This document shows positions 5,344 to 5,455 of a DNA stretch of 5,455 bases, piece by piece. The stretch is from Pseudomonadota bacterium (GTDB lineage: Bacteria > Pseudomonadota > Gammaproteobacteria > Halothiobacillales > Halothiobacillaceae): NCBI GenBank assembly GCA_021795795.1, contig JAJYPA010000549.1:1-5455 (forward strand), read 5' to 3'. Within the stretch, counting starts at the first letter, position 1. Every line of letters starts with the position of its first letter. The translations under genes and the position numbers were made by a program. The notes beneath the pieces were generated by a model. The model was given only the letters and a program-made list of their open reading frames with translations, was not told where the DNA came from and searched no databases.

Positions 5344-5455
5344 TTAACGCGACACCACCTCCCGCATCACCGCCAGCACCTGCGCCGCCGCCGCCTCCCA
5401 GGTATAGAGCGCCGCCCGCGCCGGCCCCGCCGCCGCCAGCCGGGCGCGCAAGACC
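5344..5455 (-). CDS. Glycosyltransferase, C-terminal end (partial)
   Basis: This is the last 36 codons of a gene entering from the right edge, ending in TAA at 5346-5344. The tail RAALYTWEAAAAQVLAVMREVVSR has the form R-A-x-x-F/Y-T/S-W-E-x-x-A-x-x-x-L-x-x-Y-R-E-V, the common end of GT4-type (group 1) glycosyltransferases, in which the W-E helix packs back on the nucleotide-sugar domain. Almost every third codon position is G or C, unlike the cas genes, which marks this as host-type DNA. The catalytic part is outside the window, so the substrate cannot be told. Confidence 0.65.
   Translation of the reverse strand, partial: VLRARLAAAGPARAALYTWEAAAAQVLAVMREVVSR

Overview
The window suggests a GC-rich proteobacterium carrying an AT-richer accessory island. 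The right edge (a glycosyltransferase tail with almost exclusively G/C third positions) and the vapB gene look like the host background. The middle, about 550-4790, is less GC-rich and holds a type I-F CRISPR-Cas locus. No species can be named from this window.

Layout from left to right: (1) the 3' end of a VapC-like PIN-domain toxin gene on the + strand (1-135). (2) About 415 bases with no convincing gene but with inverted repeats (136-551). (3) A one-spacer CRISPR array read on the - strand (552-639): two 28-base repeats 60 bases apart, hence one 32-base spacer, with a TTGACA/TATTAT promoter just upstream. (4) A decayed cas1 fragment (752-942). (5) A tightly packed - strand operon, cas8f (csy1) - cas5f (csy2) - cas7f (csy3) - cas6f (csy4), occupying 4701 down to 939, with junctions ATGA, a 3-base gap and TAATG. 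(6) A fragment of an insertion sequence carrying the start of a transposase-like ORF (about 4796-4922). (7) A vapBC operon on the - strand whose vapC is cut off by that fragment, with a palindromic candidate operator. (8) The 3' end of a glycosyltransferase gene.

The four effector genes look intact and keep family key residues: the Cas6f catalytic His/Ser/Tyr, the Cas8f PAM-side Asn and Lys/Asn positions, and the Cas7f backbone motifs. They should be able to process the short transcript and build a crRNA-guided complex. No cas2-3 nuclease-helicase gene is present here, cas1 is a wreck, and no tniQ or Tn7-like gene is seen. The locus therefore reads as a type I-F effector without its own adaptation and cutting machinery in this window. 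It is either a decaying system or one kept as a guided DNA-binding complex with a single fixed guide. The unusual placement of the cas1 remnant between cas6f and the array is the other notable point.
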